Of a stretch of DNA of 64,000 nt, positions 20,743-35,326 are shown in pieces. The notes beneath the pieces were generated by a model that was not told the DNA's origin, did no database searches, and worked only from the letters and a program-made list of their open reading frames with translations. The first letter of the stretch is position 1. Every line of letters starts with the position of its first letter. Both the position numbers and the translations under genes were made by a program. The stretch is from Rotaria socialis (lineage: Eukaryota > Rotifera > Eurotatoria > Philodinida > Philodinidae), in contig CAJNYU010000350.1 in the NCBI GenBank assembly GCA_905331475.1, positions 186,001-250,000 on the forward strand. Direction: 5' to 3'.

Positions 20743-22984
20743 AAGTATCATTTGAAATCAAGAATTTTACTTCATTGTAGTTCTGGATTTGTGAAACATT
20801 GAATTTTCAATGAAATGACTTATTTAGTTCAGCAAAATCATTTCCATGGGACTCTTATGGCTTAAACTATTGTAATAAAAAGTTTCATTTAATCAAAATA
20901 AAAAACGCGAAAAGATATGTTTTGTTTTCAATAAAATTTGCTAGATGCGTTTTTATAAATATTATCTATTACTGTGAAACTTTTCAGGAATATGTACAGA
21001 AGGGAAACAAATACAGAGATAACATCAGTGTTTCCAATAGGAGTTGTACCAAGCAGGAGTAAAATGTACAGAACATTTGCTGTCTCTTATGTACATTCTG
21101 TTTTGCACGTTCGTCGGGAAAAAAACGAAGTATTGATAGTATACTTTGCTAAAGAAAATTGCACTCTTATTGCAGAATTAAATTCAGTACCAGTAAATTT
21201 TTCTTATCATTCTAATACGACTACGAAAAGATGTATGACAATGATGATGATACTATTCGAGAACATCGATCCATTTTTTAGTTATTGATATAAGTGAAAA
21301 ATTATTTGAACGCGATTGAGTTATCGTTAAAAGATTAAGGCGTTTTCTTCTTAACATCAGATAGTTTTGTTGATGAACAGACTTCATATTCGTCCTATAT
21401 TTTCTGAATCTCGCGAGGCCCTCCTATGATTTTCTATTTTCGAGTCATTTTTACCATAATTCCTATATATCTGAAAAAAGTTAAGAAATTTCACTAAAAA
21501 ATCTTTTTGAACGCTATGTTGAAGATTCAGAGAAGTACAAACGCATATACACATGCTCTCGTTACTTCTAATTATAAAGAAAAAGAATGAGAAATAGTGA
21601 CATTATGTGCACATGTTTTATTCAATTAAATGATTGAAATTCAATACTCATAATTCAAACACAATTTAATTGAGTTCTAGAATCTATCGGTTCTACTTAT
21701 ATGAGTCGATCGCAAGAAATAAACAAATAATATATCTGGTATATTTTAATATTTGAAAATATTTTTTTTAGATTCTCATCGATGTTATGGATGACGAAGA
21801 GTTTTAGATAGGGATGCATCTTTATTCCGATTGAAATCCAACTACTAGTACGAACTTCAACCTCATCTAATATTTAGAAACATGAATACTATTTTTTTTC
21901 TCTTTCTAAGTGTATTTTATTCGATTTTATAAAGGAACTAAAATTTTTGCAGAATAGAATGATTGTAAAAAATATTACAGAAGTTACTTCATTCTCATTC
22001 ATCTTATGACTATTTCAATTAGATAGAGAATGCGAAATGTAAACTGTTTTGCCTCCAGTAAAGTATGTTTTATTCAGTCATAATTGAGATAAACTTTTAA
22101 ATTCATATTTATATGATGTTTGCTGATTGATCTCTCCTATATTGTCTTCATTCTGATTGAAAAGAAATTATATATTCAAAAATGTATCAATGAAATCTGG
22201 TGTAAATTCAAGGTCATGCAATAGTTGTTGATTGCAATCCGGAAAGCGCTTTAACTTCTTGATTGAGAAACTTGAAACAGAAATTATTTGAGACATTACT
22301 GAAATGAGGGCACTAAAGTCATCAAAAGAACTTATCTTAACCGAAATATTAAAATCATAGATTTAATAAGTCAAAAAATACAATGAAAACATTCTATACA
22401 AATACTTGTTCCTTTTAATATTGTTCTAGAATTCGATTATATGCAAGGTTACACAAAATGCTACGTTGCTATTTACTTAACAAATATGGTTTCATTTTAC
22501 AATTTTTATATAATTGAAATTTACATACCAATACTAAGACATCCATTTTCGGTTGGCCACTGAAGGTTTCATAAATATTTCCTTGTTCAAATAAGGTAAA
22601 AATTTAAGCTATTTATAGATTCAATCTGAAAAGTGATTAACGATACTCATGGATACTAAAACAATCATGGACTAGAAAATGCTTTATTTTTCATGGTGAT
22701 TAGAATTCTACTGGCTATATGAACTGAGTATAATTCTAAAATTATTGTATAAACACTGAAATATTCCTATCTAATAAGTATTCTTTATTGATTCAAACAT
22801 TAGCACTAGTAATATTATGCAATATTATACAGCAAAGAATAACTTAATAATTACACGACAAAATTATTATAACTTTTATATGCAAATTTCTACTTAACGA
22901 CAAAAACAGAAACGACGATTAGTCAGAGACCCATCAAAAGATAAGCAAATTGATTTAATCGATTTCAAATTGTTATAGTTTTAA
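20743..22984. other. Gene-poor region
   Basis: The longest open frame runs from an ATG at about 20991 to 21288 (about 99 codons). It has no recognised motif and ends in a low-complexity stretch, so it was not called. Otherwise nothing seen. Confidence 0.4.
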
Positions 22985-23094
22985 TTAACCAGTAAATCCT
23001 TCTGTCGGTTGAAATTCATTTCGATTTTGAGCATTCTCTCTGCCGTCAAATTCAAATTGTTCTTGATAGCAACCACAATCTTTTCTAAGTAATC
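22985..23094 (-). CDS. Possible terminal exon of an unknown minus-strand gene
   Basis: After the acceptor ACGATAG the minus strand reads LLRKDCGCYQEQFEFDGREN and on to TAA at 22987-22985. The acidic/polar composition and CxC looks protein-like. No upstream exon was identified in 23.1-25.2 kb. Confidence 0.25.
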
Positions 23095-24479
23095 CTATCG
23101 TATAAAAAGGCTTTATAGGCGGCTGGGAAAACGATTTTAATTACTGAGATCATGTCTGAGGTTCGAAAAATTAGCACTAAACATCAAAAGCTGTAATGAG
23201 AATTTATACGACGTTACGAAACGTAACTACGAGAACTGCCTGTCTCTAATAATAAACAATGGTATACTTGTTCTCGATTGCTATGAAATCGTAGAGAAAC
23301 AAACAAAATACCAGTTTTCCAGTATTTTCATTAGTTGTTGACTTTTTAACGATTAACTATTTATTTCAATGCTTGCAGCATGGTCTCGAAAATTACAGCA
23401 TATGACAGATTCAAATGTTTATGAAAAATAACATTGATAATTAATAGTTTTATCCTAATGTATATCGTTCTTGACCGTTAGTGTAAATTATCCTACATAG
23501 TAAATTGATTTACATGAAAATCATTACTTGCCAAGATTTCAGCAGAGATTATTCGTATCTTTATGTTGACTCTTATTTCTATGTTTCTATTTTAAATCGA
23601 CTAAGTTATATTGAAATGTATTTATAAAGTTCTTTTTATTCAATAAAGCATTGAATAGATGAGAAAGCACATCAACAGTGGAAAAGAAAACTGAATCCGA
23701 GTAGATGAATTGAATTATGAACGATGAAAAACAGTATAAATAAGATATCGATCGGTCAATATTTTACTATTATGTCAGATATTGTTATTTATCGGAAATG
23801 ATATTAAACAACATCGTTGTCCTTTTATTAAGATGATAATCACCCCCGTTTCTTTCATTGTTGTAGGCCGTATAAGGCCTATTTTCACACGATCAGAGTG
23901 ATTTTGATCAAGTTGAAATGTCCGTTGTTTCAATTAGATTTTTGCAGCTTGTAGTTGACTTGAAGTTTGCTTTCTTTCATAGATATTACTACTCGATAGG
24001 CTGTTTTATATGATATGATCATAAAGCCACCCCATAAAAAGTGTATTAGTTTTATTATTATCGTTGGCAAAAGCAATCATCGTACACTTGATACATTGAT
24101 TAGCTAACAGGAGAGAAGCGTTAAAAACAAGCCTTAATTATATAGTCTATGAATTACGACTTCGTTGAATTATAATTAATATCTGAATGTCTGGACTGAG
24201 TAATTATATAAAAACAAAATTAATAGACATTAAGCGACCTCTCATTTCGTTTTCGTTTATACGTACGTGTTGATTGGCTAGCTAAACACTCACCACTGGA
24301 CGATGTATCAGTCTGATCTGACTAACTTACTTTTGTGTTTTTTTTCTTTCTTTCTTCTCCACTTTCTTTTATTCATTTAAGTGAATCACTATATCATTCC
24401 CAAAAAAACAACACTAACATGTGTAATAATCATCAAAGTTCTACTTGAACTTTGCCGATTCATTTATCATCTTCTAGAA
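23095..24479. other. Gene-poor region
   Basis: No exon or element recognised. A short palindromic AGGCCGTATAAGGCCT lies near 23867-23882. Confidence 0.4.
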
Positions 24480-24507
24480 ATGATGCAACCTTCACAATTG
24501 ATTCAAG
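24480..24507 (+). other. Candidate alternative first exon of the PHLDB-like gene
   Basis: ATGATGCAACCTTCACAATT continues to a GT donor at 24508. Its phase (one leftover base) matches exon 2 at 25760, giving MMQPSQLIQG-ESLCHHF. The nearer first exon at 25298 has the same phase. Either could be real; only transcripts can tell. Confidence 0.3.
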
Positions 24508-25297
24508 GTAAAATTAGTAATTGTTTGATTAGAGTATAAATTAGAATTAGTAATTATAAAATAGGAAAAATTTAGACAGCTAACCTATTGACATGATTGA
24601 CTCAATATGTACTCATATTGTAGAGGTACTAAATCTACTCCTAGGTATAAATATGAACTTTTGAGAATTAGTTTGATTTTTATGTAATTAACGAACAGAT
24701 CAAATTTTTTTTTCTATTTGACATGTCAAGAAGTTGTATAAAAAAAATTTCAGTTACTTTAAGAAACCTTTCGTATTCATATTCAATTTTTCATTTTGGT
24801 TATATCGTTAGTTGTCTTATTCAATTTTTGACAAACGTTTATTGTTTCGCAGATGACTTCCTTCATCCGAAAATATGCAAACAGTTTTGTATTATGCTTA
24901 TTAAGCAAATAAAGGGTCAGTTTCGAAGCGATAACCTTCTCTTCTCTTTTTTCTCTAATCGTTGATGCATCTAACTGTTGTTTTTTTTTATCGACACCCC
25001 AAGTTTATATTTTCTTCTCTTTCTTTGCCTTGCGTCTCGAATAGCTTGTGTGTGTCATACTTAAACTACTCTTCGCACACGACGCCCTTACTCCTACTAC
25101 ACATAGCCATTGCACATTCGCCACTCGCACAAGGTCGAGTATACTAAAGTGTATGCACGAACTATGATGGTTTGATAATTTTTTCTTATTCCTCTTTTTT
25201 TCCGCATATATTTATTTAAAACTCACGTTTCGTATAGTAATGATGTGCAGTTCAATAATACCTTGTCATTTATATTTACGACTTCACTGACACAAAG

Positions 25298-28200
25298 ATG
25301 ATAAATAACATCGATTGTCAATCAGATGAGACAGACGAATATGTAAAAAGTAAGTTGAAAGTTAAACAATTATTTTTTTGTAAAGTTGTCAAGCTTCCGA
25401 ATCATGATCGGTTCGATGACAATGTCTAGTTATATAAACAGCGAATCATACAAGTAAGAACTCAAATGTGAAAGAGCGAAAGTGACAGACTTGCGTATAT
25501 ATTTATTTTAAATGATATTAGTCTAAAAGAACAGAGCAAAGCAGAACTAGAAGCTGTTTATAGAATTGACGTCAGATTAATATTGGATTAGTTGCTAGGT
25601 ATACAAGAGTCTCTCGATAATTACATATGTAATAAGATTAATATAATTGAAATAGTCTAGAGATGTTGAATGCTAGAAAGTACGCTGTTCGTGACGTATA
25701 AACAGGCAACTGACTCTGATTAATAATAATGTGATATTGAACACATTTAATTGTTTTAGGTGAATCATTATGTCATCATTTCATTGTTCCAATTGAAGAA
25801 GATTCATTAGGGCAAACTCAAAATAATTCTACAAAAACATCACTAATTAGATTTCAGAGCAAAAGTCTTGACGATCTACGACTGCGACGAGAATGTCAAC
25901 ATAAACAAGCCGATGGTAATCATGTTACAAATACCACACGAACAGAAATCGACTTATCTACCATTGGATGTAATTATAATAATAATAATATAGAAGTTAA
26001 TGAAATACAATTCTATGAAGATAATGAACGCGATCTGCGTGGGCAAAAAAGCCAATCAGCACCAGTATCACCAACCAAAGTCTACGATACAGAATTAGCT
26101 ACGTTTATACAAAGTGAACACAAATTAGTGACTGATTGTTTTGTTTATAATGTTGATCTATCCGATACCAATGAAACAACCCGGCAACCTCAGGCACGAT
26201 CAGCAATATTTCTTGTATGTTCATTACTAACAATTTTTTGTTATTTTGTTCAAAAATGAACTTAAATTCTCAATGTATAAATCGATTTATTTTCATCGTA
26301 ACATTTAGAGAAGATTCATTTCTAATACGAAATCATTTGAAAAAAATATGCATTACGAAGATTTTTTTTAAACGATGATTGCCTTCAAGGAGAAATATTT
26401 AAGCATGAACAAGAAATTTTCTTTTTTTGTCTGTCAGTTGAATGGTTCTCAAGGTTTATTTTACTTACGATTCAGTTAAATTCTAAAGCTATAAAAGTTG
26501 AAGAGAAATATCTTCTCACCTTTAAGGCAAAATTGTGCAATATCGATGAGATGAAGCCTTTTCGAAAACATTCTTTTATAAATGTATGATTAAATTCGAT
26601 TGTTTGTATCTCATTATAAGAAAGAAATCAACGTAGTATTCATGTGCACTTGTTCTTTCATTTCGACATTTCTTTTTCTACAGGATGATGATTGCGTATC
26701 AGATGATATTGCTTACGAACCGCCTGCCAATATTATTCATCCGTCATTAATCAATAGTTGGTTAACAATAACTGAAGAAAACGAAGAAGAACTTGAACAA
26801 TTGAGACTCGATGATGAAGAAGAAAGTCAAAAGAAACAACATCATCTATTGAAAATAAATGATGGATCAATACCAACTGTAGCATTGCATGATAACGATG
26901 ATCGAGCTGATATTCTAGAGAATGACGCTGAATCGTCAATAATAACGATGGATAATACCAATAATGTAGAAAAAATTCAAGATGATAATGAACGTCTTTC
27001 AACTATTTATGAATCGTTAACTCCACAACCACGAACAGACGACGAAAATGACGAGGAAGACACATATGATGATGCATATGACAAACTAATTGTATATGAT
27101 ATTGCTAATGTTGAATCAGTCAAAAAAGTAATTAAACATCATTTATGCATATATGTATACAGTTTATTGATTTTTTTATTTTTAGTCACTACCAGTGAAT
27201 CCAAAAGTAGAACGAAATATATCTTCTGCTTCTACTTTTACTGCATCGCATCATTCTCCAAGTGTTGATCGAACCTGTATTCGTACCTGTTATACAGTTG
27301 CATCGTTACAACCATTACCTACATCAACTAATAATATTTCTGCTTCAAATTTATGTGGAACAACAACAACAATCACCTCTAAAGTTTTCAAGCCTCCGTT
27401 ATCGAATAAAGATGAAAAATCATCGTCATCGCCAATAATTAATACTCAAAATAATTCTATAAACAAATCATTGGCTTCTCTTCCAATTAAATATGAATCA
27501 CCATCGAAATGTTCTCCCATGTCTCTCTCAGTTCCAATGTTACTTTTACCAATGACCACCGAAACAAATGCACGCATGATAGACAATAATCAATTAATAT
27601 CTTTCGAACATGTGAAAAAAATGAAAGTAATTCAATCTTCTTCAACAAGCCTGTCAGATTTCATCACACAAGCACCCAAATCAACGTTAAAGAGTACAAG
27701 TCAGTATTTCATAGCAGATCAATTTTTTCTCTCCATCACATTCTTTGACAGATTCAGAACATATGTTAATCATACGATTGGTCAAACGAATGTCTGTCAA
27801 GAGTTCCTATCCACTCCAAAAAATAAAATTGTATAATGCAACTTGAAAAATGATTTCGTACATGTTTATGAAGCCTTTTCAAAGTATTTCTTAGATAACG
27901 ATAAATCTTTGCACGAATTTTCACTTAACTTTACCTGCCTATGAAAATTTTGCAAGAATAATTGACATTGATAACAGTGAATTCAAGTAAATGTTACAGC
28001 TTCATACATTGTTCGAAACAGACGTTGTGATATATTCAAAGTCAAGATTCATCTCTAGCAGAATCTCACAAGTTTCATTATGCGAAGAGATATCGAACTG
28101 AATACAGTTTCAAACAAAAATTCCATAGTTATATATCATTCGAATTTGAACAGAATTTTTAAAATTTACTTACATCAATTTTCTTGTGTATCGTATTGTA

Positions 28201-30638
28201 GATATGATGTTGAACTATGATTATGCGAGTGACGTTATCGTGCTAAATCTTCTTTCACTCAACACGAGAATCAATAATAAAGTATCAGTTAGTGTTAGAT
28301 AAATTTTTTTATAAAAGAAAAAATATTGGTTTTTACCCGAAACCAGGAACAAAAGTTTATACGGGAATATGATTAAGAAACTCATGCCATAAGTAAATTT
28401 CAATTTTGATTCATTATCTGCATGGTTCTGACCAAAATATTTAATTTCTATATTAAATGTTAACGATAAAACAAATCCTTCTATGAATAATTATCAACTA
28501 CTTATTGATTATTATAGAACAGTTCCATTGAATATTGAAGGAAATCACAGTTTACTGTTGAAAGAAAAATTTAGAAAAGCCGTGAAAATTTCTCGGACGA
28601 TGAGATAATAGAACTATAACTTCATCCAATCAGTTTTTGAAAATCTAAGTTTGTTTTTGCAAAACATTATATTCTAAAGGATAACCATAGATCCTCTCTA
28701 TAATAAAAATTCTATGAAGCTTAAAAAAAACTTGGATGATCTAAAAGAAAATCTTCTCTCGGTAAATATTTTTGTAGCACAACTTATGAGCACATGTAGA
28801 AACTTTCGAAATAGAGATATCTCAGGTAAAAGAGCAAACATTTGCCATAGATTTATAATTTATAGATGTTTTCCTGTACAACTTATTAAAATATTACTTT
28901 CTTCTGTCAATTACCATGCATCTCTAAGAATGTTAATAATATTTATCGATCGATGATAGTATTCTAGACTCCATTGTTTTCTTTTTATCTCTTTGATATT
29001 GAATCAGATGATCAAAATATTGTTTAAACCCACAAAATGGCTGCACTTAGTTTTTAATGTGTTGACTGTAATATTTCGTTTTATAAATCTATGTAAAAAA
29101 CAATCCGATATTATAGTTTAAAACAAGACTCTAGCTTTCTATCAGGTTTACCAAAGTTTAGAAACAATAGTGCCTTTCCTTTGTTTTGTTAAAAACGTTA
29201 TTTAAAACAAATGATGTAGTAACTCGTAGATTCTGATATTTATCAGCGAGATGATTGTAGTGTTCTCTGGGTTTGTAGTCTTTATACATAGCTAGATATT
29301 CGTTGTTGTGGCTAATGTTTCTGTTCGATAGATAATATGTCGATTCCTCCATGATATAGAAGAAAAATTAAAGTAAAAATTCGAAAAACGTTTTGCTAAA
29401 CTACAAAGAATGAATATTCAACTCAGAAGGTACTAATTACCACTCTTTTCTTCTTCATTACAGTACATTATGAAGAAGTACCTAGTGTCCATCATTCACT
29501 GACAGATTGCTCGTCCATTCATCGAATATCTTGTTGTACATCGGCTATTGAAGATGATTATTCAACAAGAAATAAATCATCCGATGATAATCAACATCGA
29601 CCATCATTTACTCGTCGTATTCTTACAAATGGTTTACTATTATCTAATTGCTCCAGTAGTAATCCAAATCATCGACGCGCACAACCGCCTCTTACATTTA
29701 ATCAATATCGTCATTATATTAAACCAAGAAGTGAAGAAAAACTATCTTCTCCTGCTGCTTTTTCTTCATCATCATCATCGTCGGAATCAAATTCGCCATC
29801 AGGTGAAAAATTCATGTCCAGATCAGATGTTATTGTTCAACAAAAACATCAACAAAACCTTTCTCAACAACGTAAAGCAACTAGTCTTAAAACTATTGCT
29901 GAGGCATCAAATCATCAATCATCAAAAATTCTTTATCCAATTGATTTTCAAACAAATCATATTGATCAATCTTGGTATCAAAAACATTTATCATCATCTC
30001 ATCAGAACAAAGTTCCAACATCAGATTCGGGTATTGTCGTTGATACGATCGGCACACGATTAGCATCAAATTCAAGTATTGACGACGTAAGTGTGGTGTA
30101 TTTCATCACCTTTTCTTTTCTCTTTTTTTGCCTAATTGAATCCGAACATGTAACTGAAAATAAAAGGAAGTCATACAGGTATGTTTTGATCTTCTCTCCT
30201 CTATGGCAAAAGTTCAGTCGTGTTCTCTCGCCATCAATATTGAATTCACTAATTGAACTGGTTCGTCTGTCCGTTGGACACTACAGATGTGATGTCCGAT
30301 AAGACACAGGAAAGAAGAGAAAATGAGAAATAGGAGTTGCCCTTGATTGCTCTATTCACACATATATGCTTTGACCGTTTGTCCTCTATTTCTCTTTCTT
30401 TTTTCCTACTCACATACTTGTCCGATGACCGATGAAGTGGATGATTGCTGTTTAGAATGATGGTGATGGTATTCCTACTGATAATATTACGACCAGTGGC
30501 AAGTTAAAACTATACAAAAGTAACTATCGAAAAACGTTGGCAGATTTGTCTATAATCAAAAAGAATATTGTCGATATTGAAAGTCGTCTTAGTGAAGCGA
30601 TGCGAGAGGTAAGATCATACTGTAGTATATGTCAATGA

Positions 30639-30672
<34 letters not shown>

Positions 30673-33600
30673 CAACCTGATCTTTTCTTTGTATTTCTTT
30701 TCTTTTTGCCTAATTACCTCCTTCGGGTAAATCACTCTCAACATATTGTATATCAATGTTCATCTTCTAAGAGTACAAAATAAAACATTTCTTGAATATT
30801 CATGTACAATATAGGAACTATTGTTCGGAATTGGCACGTACGTTTCTTTTTATTCTTTACAACCATCTGTTTCTCAGTTTTCTTCGTTACTTTCTACAAT
30901 TGATCTAAAGAAAAATGCATCATATCACAACAAGTTATTTCTTCACGAATCGAAGAACGTAGAAGAAAAATGATTACGTCTTTTTTCATATGTATATGAG
31001 TATTATCGATAGGCTGGACATTAATGCATAGACCATAAGGGAGAAAAAAATAATGATGAACGGTGCTTCTGTCTGTCTGTCTGGTTTATATTGCTGTTAC
31101 ATTAGATGATGATATGAGCAATGATGTCGATGAGTGTTATCCATTTCTTTTCTTCTTCTCAATAGTCTAATATAGCAACTATATCTTCAGATGTGCATCA
31201 GAGAAAACTCGATACAAGCAATCGATCATGACAACTTTCTTTACTCAACTAAATTTAATCTTCTTTGTCTTCGTCTTCGTCTTTGTCGAACCTTCAAACT
31301 TCATTTTCTTAATCATAGATTAAGCTACATAGTTAAATTATAGTCACATACGTATCATTACATGAGAACAACTTTTTTGCGGATGAATCTGTATAAGAAT
31401 ACATTCTCATCGATTTATTTACCAATCAGTCGTTTGGACTCACACCCAAAATTAGATTGAATCTTTCATTTTAAAATTCATGTCACCTAATCAAATAGTG
31501 TGAACAAATTCATTTCAGAATTGTGTCTGACAGTTGTTTTTTTTTCTCATCACCGAGCGCAAATAAGGTAATTACTAGAAAACAATCAATATTCTTTCAA
31601 GATCGATAGACATACAGGTTTTGTCTCTTTTTTTCTCTCTCTATCCTAAGCTATCGCATCTAATTTATAGATCGCGTGCTGATATGAGAATAGACATGTT
31701 GCTACCAGATGTGAACGAAAAAGATTATGTGTAGTATATGAATTCTTTGTCTTCTTTTTTCTTCTCATAAGACCAAATTAAAATAGTTTTTTTCTTAAAT
31801 ATTCACACTACTATGTTTTAGCTTGACATCGAACGTGCACTGATAGAAAGTGAACACGACTTGGTGTTTAAACAAATTCTAAATGCAAGCGAAGGTGATC
31901 AACACAAAATTCGATATTTATATAATGATTTACAATTATTAATTGAACGAATAATGTCAGAAAAAAATTCTGTAAATAAGAAGAAAAAAAAAACTTTCTA
32001 TATAGATATCAATTGTTCATGGTTTTTTTTATTATTTTAATCTTAGATGCGTAATGAAATTGAATATACTCAACAAACACTTTTTAAACTTGAACATGAA
32101 TTACGTGAGCTCGAAGAACAATATCGACCGTCTGATGATAAAATTCTCAAGTGAGTGTAGTAATCTTTCTTTTATGTTCTATTTAATCAATGATTATGTT
32201 GTTCAGAAAGAAAGAAATTATTGCTGAGACACGTAAAAAGCACGAAGATCTCGAATTTCAATTAATGGAATTAGAAACACGTTGTGAAGCTGAACTTGAA
32301 CAAGTCGAAGAACATTTTCAAAATGAACAAATTACTATTGAAGAAAATGCAACAATCCGACAAGTAAGCAAAGAAAATTTCTTTTCTCCTTCGATATCTA
32401 AAAGGAACGAAAAACCAAAATTTCATATTTCTGAATAGAATACTTTACATGATCTTGATCATCAACAAAATGTTATATTACATCAAGTGATCAAAGAAAA
32501 AGAAAAACTTGAAAGAGAAAAACAGAAACTTAAATTATTATTTAAACAAAAAAAACTTGAAGCCAATGAATTAGAACAAAAAATCAATATAATATCAGCC
32601 AAACATGAGAACTTTAATGGAAATGGTTATCATCATAATCAATCAATAAATCGTAAAGATCTTCTTATTGACTAATCATAGGAATTCTTTTTTTGTCTTG
32701 AATTTTAGATGTCTGGTTTAATGGTAATACAAATATTTATCATTCAACTCCATCAAATATTTATAGTTCGAAAAATTCTTCAAATCGTATTTTATCACCA
32801 AAGTAATTTTTCATTATCATTCTTGAAAGAAATTATTTCCTATTTAATATTAGAATGAATTTAAAAGATAAGGAGCAAGAAAAATTAAATGAAATCGAAG
32901 AAATGATTGCTGTTGCAAAACTTGAAAAAATGACAGTTCTTGAACAACAAGTAAGAAAGTTTCATCAATGAATATTCTTAAATGATAAAATATCTTATTT
33001 AAAAATACTTCAAAGAATAAGTCTTTAAATTGCAGTTGGTTGCATATATAGACTTCATAGGATATATACTTTCATAGCAGCTAGTGTTCTCTAATTTTGC
33101 AACTTTGATCTATAAAATTTATATTACTATCCAAGGTGATATCTGAGCGGTAGATACACTTAATTACAAAGAGTCATGTGTTTCCTACAGAGTACTTGCC
33201 GCATAGTTTAGTCTACTATGTAATAATATTGTCAAAAAGAAGTATTTGCTTGATTGACGTTTGGAGTTGTCTTTGTAATAGATTTTCTTTTGAGAAGCCG
33301 AATCTTAGTAAAAGATTGACATATATTATAGAAATTGTTCTAGACGTTCGAGACTTTAGTAAAACGATTTAGTTAAAAATATTCATGCATTAGAATGATT
33401 TATAAACGAATTAATAATTTAGTTACGTGAACGGTATCATGAACTTCTGCATTGCCATGATGAACATGTGAAACGTGTTGAATTAGAACAAAAACTAGCT
33501 AATGAACTTCAAAATCGTGAATATCTTATTCAATCTCAAGTTAAATTACGTGAGAAAAGTCGTATGCAGGTATAATTATATTTTTGTTGTTTTTTTGAAT

Positions 33601-34079
33601 TCATCTCTTTCTAAAAATAAAAGGAACGTCCATTGACACGTTATTTACCAATACGTTCACTTGATTTTGATCTTCGTGCGCATATAGAAGGTGCTGGCCA
33701 TTTATTGGATTCTTCGCATATTCATGTAACATCAACATCATGTCGCGGTTTTCTTCTTAAAATGGGTGGAATGAAATTCAAAACATGGAATCGTCGTTGG
33801 TTTGTATTTGACCGTAAACGTCGTGCACTATTCTATTATCAAGATAAAACAGAAACAAAACTACGCGGTTGCATTTATTTTCAATCTATTGTTGAAGTTT
33901 ATGTTGATCATTTACAATCGATATCATTAAGATCACCTGAACCACGTGAAGCAACATTTATAGTTAAAACAATTGAAAGACCATATTATTTAGTTGCTCC
34001 AACAGTTGAATCAATGCGTATGTGGGTTGATGTCATTATTACAGGTGCTGAAGGAAACACATTTGCCGGAGAAACTTAA
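25298..34079 (+). CDS. PHLDB/LL5-like protein with coiled coils and C-terminal PH domain
   Basis: Fourteen exons join in phase: 25298-25349, 25760-26214, 26684-27127, 27186-27699, 29464-30086, 30456-30608, 31822-31971, 32047-32150, 32207-32363, 32439-32652, 32709-32802, 32854-32950, 33423-33569 and 33624-34079 (1219 residues). Residues 1-700 are disordered and Ser/Asp-rich. From about 720 to 1065 the chain is charged coiled coil (SEAMRE-LDIERALIESEHDL, KEKEKLEREKQKLKLLFKQK). The last exon holds a PH domain, about 1103-1205: CRGFLLKMGGMKFKTWNRRW, FYYQDKTETKLRGCIYFQSI, YYLVAPTVESMRMWVDVI, then TGAEG. This PH sequence is diagnostic of PHLDB1/2 (LL5), cortical PIP3-binding proteins that anchor CLASP-bound microtubules and organise the cell edge and basement-membrane contacts. 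No N-terminal FHA domain was seen. Introns range from about 50 bases to 1.76 kb (27700-29463). Confidence 0.88.
30642..30671 (+). repeat. (TA)n microsatellite in a PHLDB intron
   Basis: About 15 TA units 33 bases after the donor of exon 6. Confidence 0.85.
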
Positions 34080-35252
34080 TACAGTGTCAAGACATAAGTC
34101 TTTGAAAATCATTCCGTTACATTTGTACTATATGCAATGAACAATTTCTCGCTCTCTTTCTCTCCCGTTCTGTTTGTTAATTTTTTTTTGTATTTGTGTG
34201 TTTTTTTCTCTTCTTTATATTTATAATAAGGTATGTTCAGCAGTAAAAAACTAACTAAAAAAACAAAAAAAGAAATTGTCATAAATATCTTTGAAGTACT
34301 GTTGAGTAACAATACTATTTGAGAAATTTTCTGATTGAACTTTGCGCGATAATGTCGAGGACATAGTGTACATAAATCATAAAAAATGTCATTTGGTTTG
34401 TGTTTTGTCGTCTGATATTTATTGACAAGTTTGACATTTTGCACTATGAATCAATGGATAAGGATATCAATTCACCTCAATGATCGATAACATGTAAATG
34501 AATATTATCAAATAGAAAAGATTGATCTGCACAATAAATGCAATGTTGTGTATGTTTATATTTAATTTAATTTTGTGAAGATAATTAAAATCGAACTGAT
34601 AAATATTTCTATTCATGATACAATACAATCATTTTATATTGGTTATACTTTCTTTCACTAATAATCTATTTTCTTTTCTTTTTTCAAAGCTTTAATATAA
34701 TCGTATCTATACGATTTATACGACGAATAGAATCCATGATATTGATGACTTCTGTTATATAGTTTTTCTCATCAAAATTCTGAATTAATCCGTATGTTTC
34801 GATGATAATAAGAGTAATATTCATCTTGGGAAAACAAAACTAAAATAACATTGTTTCTTTTGTAATTATTCATTATTACTTACCCATGGGAATGTTTGAT
34901 GAGAAAGAAGAAAAATCAAAATTCCATAGAAAATATTTCCTAGTTCTCTTCTATCGGTATAAATTAAGGAAAACCTGTAATATTTTCAAATCTAAGAAAA
35001 ATACTGATGTACATGTCAGACTTGATTGCAGTTTGATTTATTTTTAGTTCGAAAGGTTTTTTTACTATGGCAGAGACATCTGTCTAAGTAGAACTTTGAT
35101 TTGTCCTTTGTATTTTGTGCCGTATCGAATGCGAATGAATGAAAATGACATAGAGAGAGAACGTTTACCGACACAAAAAAATAATGATGGCAACTGATTC
35201 AGCATGTGAATCATTTATTAGGATGTGTAAAAACTATCGTATCTTCAGTATT
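34080..35252. other. Intergenic sequence
   Basis: PHLDB 3' UTR on the left and methyltransferase promoter on the right; no other gene recognised. Confidence 0.5.
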
Positions 35253-35262
35253 CTATATAAGG
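35253..35262 (+). promoter_or_regulatory. TATA box of the methyltransferase gene
   Basis: CTATATAAGG. Transcription would start near 35285, downstream of the ATG at 35270 and upstream of the in-frame ATG at 35327. This supports the later start. Confidence 0.5.
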
Positions 35263-35326
35263 CTATTCAATGCTTCTAAGATATCATCGTAATCTTCGTT
35301 TATCTTCAATATTTATTGATGAAATC

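Noticed and set aside
20991-21288. About 99-codon plus-strand frame
   Set aside because: No recognised domain, no neighbouring exons and a low-complexity Met-rich end; cannot be told from chance.
24962-25147. 61-codon plus-strand frame
   Set aside because: No motif; position fits PHLDB promoter or leader sequence.
29548-30063. 171-codon frame overlapping PHLDB exon 5
   Set aside because: Out-of-frame reading of the coding exon; the in-frame version joins neighbours at both splice sites.
34109-34444. 111-codon minus-strand frame
   Set aside because: AT-rich 3' flank of PHLDB with no motif and Lys/Thr low-complexity composition.
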